NCBI GenBank assembly: GCA_041751955.1
Contig: JBGSIB010000056.1
Coordinates: 1 to 64,000, forward strand
Reading direction: 5' to 3'
Length of the DNA: 64,000 nucleotides
DNA from: UBA2040 sp041751955
GTDB lineage: Bacteria; Bacteroidota; Bacteroidia; Flavobacteriales_D; Crocinitomicaceae
Shown here: positions 62,212-64,000 of the stretch, one piece after another
How positions within the stretch are numbered: the stretch's first letter is position 1
How the letters are laid out: each line of letters starts with the position of its first letter
Program-made: the position numbers and the translations under genes
Notes under the pieces: generated by a model
What the model was told of the DNA's origin: nothing
Seen by the model: only the letters and a program-made list of their open reading frames with translations
Database searches by the model: none

Positions 62212-62838
62212 ATGAAAAAAGTACAATTGAGCGGTTCGCTTAGAGCGAGCGTAGGGAAAAAGGGAGCGAAGGCGACGAGAGACGCTGGTTTGGTTCCTTG
62301 TGTACTTTATGGACAAGGTGAGCAAACTCACTTCGCTGTAAAGACGAATGACATTGAAAAAATTGTTTACTCACCAGATGTGTATCAAGTAGAAATAGAT
62401 ATCGAAGGAAAGAAAACGGTTGGTATCATTCAAGAATTGCAACAACATCCTGTGAAAGACACAATTCAACATGTTGATTTCTTAGAATTGAATGACAAGA
62501 AAGAGGTAAAAGTTGGTCTTCCGGTTCGTTTGACTGGAAATTCAAGAGGTGTATTGAACGGTGGACGTTTATTGCAAGTATTCCGTCGATTGAATGTTCA
62601 AGCTTTGCCAGCTGATTTACCAGAAGCAATTATCGTAGACATTACGAATTTACGTATTGGTCAATCTATCCGTATTAAAGATATCTCAAATGATAAAATT
62701 AAATACTTAGATGCGGCTAACGCTGTAATCGTTTCAGTTGCTCGTTCTCGTGTATCTGTTGCCGATACAGACGAAGATGAAGAAGAAACATCAGAAGCTG
62801 CTTCAGAAGCTCCAGCAACAGAAGAAGCAGGAGAATAG
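62212..62838 (+). CDS. rplY: 50S ribosomal protein L25 (CTC form)
   Basis: Binds 5S rRNA. 208 residues, the long CTC version: RNA-binding domain at 1-95 (LSGSLRASVGKKGAKATRDAGLVPCVLYGQGEQTHFAV) and a C-terminal beta domain (VKVGLPVRLTGNSRGVLNGGRLLQVFRRLNVQALPADLPEAIIVDITNLRIGQSIRIKDI). The last 30 residues are acidic and low complexity. Same transcript as prs; terminator follows. Confidence 0.96.
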   Translation: MKKVQLSGSLRASVGKKGAKATRDAGLVPCVLYGQGEQTHFAVKTNDIEKIVYSPDVYQVEIDIEGKKTVGIIQELQQHPVKDTIQHVDFLELNDKKEVKVGLPVRLTGNSRGVLNGGRLLQVFRRLNVQALPADLPEAIIVDITNLRIGQSIRIKDISNDKIKYLDAANAVIVSVARSRVSVADTDEDEEETSEAASEAPATEEAGE

Positions 62839-62853
62839 TCAATTAGAATTCAT

Positions 62854-62904
62854 AAAAAATCCCTCTTATTCCGAATCTTATCGGGATTGGAGGGATTTTT
62901 TTTG
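62854..62904 (+). terminator. Rho-independent terminator after rplY
   Basis: AAAAAATCCCTC (62854-62865) pairs with GAGGGATTTTTT (62890-62901), inner stem with CCGA/TCGG; T-run follows. Also works as a terminator for the convergent CotH-like gene. Confidence 0.85.
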
Positions 62905-62919
62905 TTAAGTAATAAGGAT

Positions 62920-64000
62920 TTACTTCACCAGTTTTTTCAGAACTTTTTGATTACCAATAGTTACCTCAAGAAAATAAATCCCTTTGCTTAGTTCAGTCAA
63001 ATTTTCTATTTTAATTTCTAGTTCATTGTAACTAGGCGAATAATTTCCTTCGTGAATTATACGACCAGCTCCATCTAGTAGCAATATTCTAATCTCTTCA
63101 TTGGGCTTTTCGGCAAATACAAGGTGAATACTGGATTGGAAAGGATTGGGAAAGACTTGAAAATTGAAGTCAGCATTTTCTGCTAGATTTAGAAAACCAC
63201 AGTTGTTTAAATTTCCTGGCATATTGTCGTCCAACCAATTTATTCGACGAGTTATCCAGTCTTTCAATTTCGTCATTTCTTCGGCATAGGATTGTGAAGG
63301 AGGCTGAACTTCTCCAGTTCCAGTGGCCGCACCCATATTTCCCCAGGTCAAATAATGCCAATTTTGACTTTCATCCACCACAGTAGCTATAGAATCAATA
63401 AATTGAAACATATAGGTCTCACTTAATATACTATTTCTTAAATTGGCGTATCTGCAACGAAGATCATTCGCAAACACAGAATCTTGTAATAAACGAATAT
63501 ACCAACCTGGTGCATTGACGTCTTGAGCTACTTCTTCATACATGAAACCAGATCCATCCTGAGAACCCGACCAAATATCCTTCAATGCCCAATCAAAATC
63601 CCAAACAGGCCCCGCTTTTAATTTTCCATAAGTTCCATCGGCATTGTCCTTTTTTTTGTAGAAAAATCTACTTTTCTTAAAACCATCGATATTTCTTGTA
63701 AGCTCATTAATGATGAAATAATCGATGAAAGATGAGGTTTGGATGAATTTTTTGTAGCCTAATGTGGGATTATTAAAATTGGTCGAGTAAAGTGCAGTTT
63801 CAAAATCGTTTATAAAATTTTGGATATAGGTTTTTTGTTCTTGCACTATATCATTGGGTTTTGGATAGTAATAGACATAATGAATGTCTAAATTTGGAAA
63901 ACCGATCGGCGAAAAATTCGATTGCCAGGAGTTTGTATTATCCCAATAATCTACTTTGAAAATATAGCCTCCTGTCACATCTAAACCAGCAATTTCATTC
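62920..64000 (-). CDS. CotH-kinase-like protein with T9SS tail, partial (5' end outside window)
   Basis: The C-terminal 360 residues are inside; the frame is open through the window edge (NEIAGLDVTGGYIFKVDYWDN). The CotH-like part includes FIQTSSFIDYFIINELTRNIDGFKKSRFFYKKK and GPVWDFDWALKDIW with an intact WDxD metal site, unlike the protein at 2693. The end FQVFPNPFQSSIHLVFAEKPNEEIRILLLDGAGRIIHEGNY...KGIYFLEVTIGNQKVLKKLVK is a type A T9SS sorting domain. A secreted kinase-like protein; the substrate is unknown. Confidence 0.88.
   Translation of the reverse strand, partial: NEIAGLDVTGGYIFKVDYWDNTNSWQSNFSPIGFPNLDIHYVYYYPKPNDIVQEQKTYIQNFINDFETALYSTNFNNPTLGYKKFIQTSSFIDYFIINELTRNIDGFKKSRFFYKKKDNADGTYGKLKAGPVWDFDWALKDIWSGSQDGSGFMYEEVAQDVNAPGWYIRLLQDSVFANDLRCRYANLRNSILSETYMFQFIDSIATVVDESQNWHYLTWGNMGAATGTGEVQPPSQSYAEEMTKLKDWITRRINWLDDNMPGNLNNCGFLNLAENADFNFQVFPNPFQSSIHLVFAEKPNEEIRILLLDGAGRIIHEGNYSPSYNELEIKIENLTELSKGIYFLEVTIGNQKVLKKLVK

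Noticed and set aside
1..64000. tRNA, rRNA, tmRNA or CRISPR loci
   Set aside because: No cloverleaf with GTTCGAATC-type arms, no rRNA-like stretch and no spaced repeat array was seen.

Overview
The window looks like a chromosomal segment of a Bacteroidota bacterium, most likely order Flavobacteriales; a Crocinitomicaceae/Fluviicola-like member is a guess from overall gene style. The evidence is type IX secretion (T9SS) C-terminal sorting tails on several proteins, TAnnTTTG promoter cores of the Bacteroidota sigma factor in front of many genes, an alternative complex III operon, MerR/LytTR-style regulators, SPOR, DUF1800/DUF1501 and GldN-like proteins, and general AT-richness. There are no rRNA, tRNA or CRISPR loci.

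Layout. 1-2692 is an accessory island: the 3' end of a group II intron (domains V and VI), then an unusually AT-rich, convergent type II restriction-modification pair (HTH plus C5-cytosine methyltransferase; Eco47II/Sau96I-like endonuclease), then a 480 bp gene-poor stretch with an inverted-repeat element. 2693-10196 holds a secreted CotH-like protein, MarC, PurN, the acpP-fabF-rnc fatty-acid/RNase III operon, YraN and an RsuA/RluB-type pseudouridine synthase whose catalytic Asp reads Glu. 10193-19604 is mostly envelope genes: lipoproteins, a beta-barrel protein, a peptide-binding lipoprotein paired with a TonB-dependent receptor, plus methylmalonyl-CoA epimerase, a HAD phosphatase, a YceI lipoprotein and a cyclase-family hydrolase. 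19976-22947 is a LytTR/LytS-type two-component pair, followed by leuS, which carries a palindromic repeat inserted in frame and a second large insertion before KMSKS.

26276-30294 holds small secreted or unknown proteins, including a distant GldN-like one. 30359-38959 runs mainly on the minus strand: lepA, a 2-hydroxyacid dehydrogenase overlapping mgtE, an O-antigen-ligase-like protein, an S41 C-terminal processing protease overlapping rnpA, and a SPOR protein.

39299-51102 is the respiratory core: actABCDEF (alternative complex III, quinol to cytochrome c) followed by coxB and coxA, all on one strand and tightly spaced, ended by a hairpin terminator. Electrons would pass from quinol through ActB/ActC to the c-type hemes of ActA/ActE and on to the CuA site of CoxB. 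No subunit III gene is inside the window. 51185-64000 continues with ruvB, queG, a DUF1800/DUF1501 pair, rseP, a second YceI-like lipoprotein, cvpA, a SRAP/HMCES-type abasic-site protein behind an inverted-repeat element, prs, rplY, and a second CotH-like T9SS cargo cut by the window edge.

I did not find a clearly new multi-gene system. The strongest leads are the repeat elements (one inside leuS), the Asp-to-Glu pseudouridine synthase, the inverted repeats around the restriction-modification island, and the GldN-like gene cluster. All functional calls are from reading sequence motifs; no database search was run.
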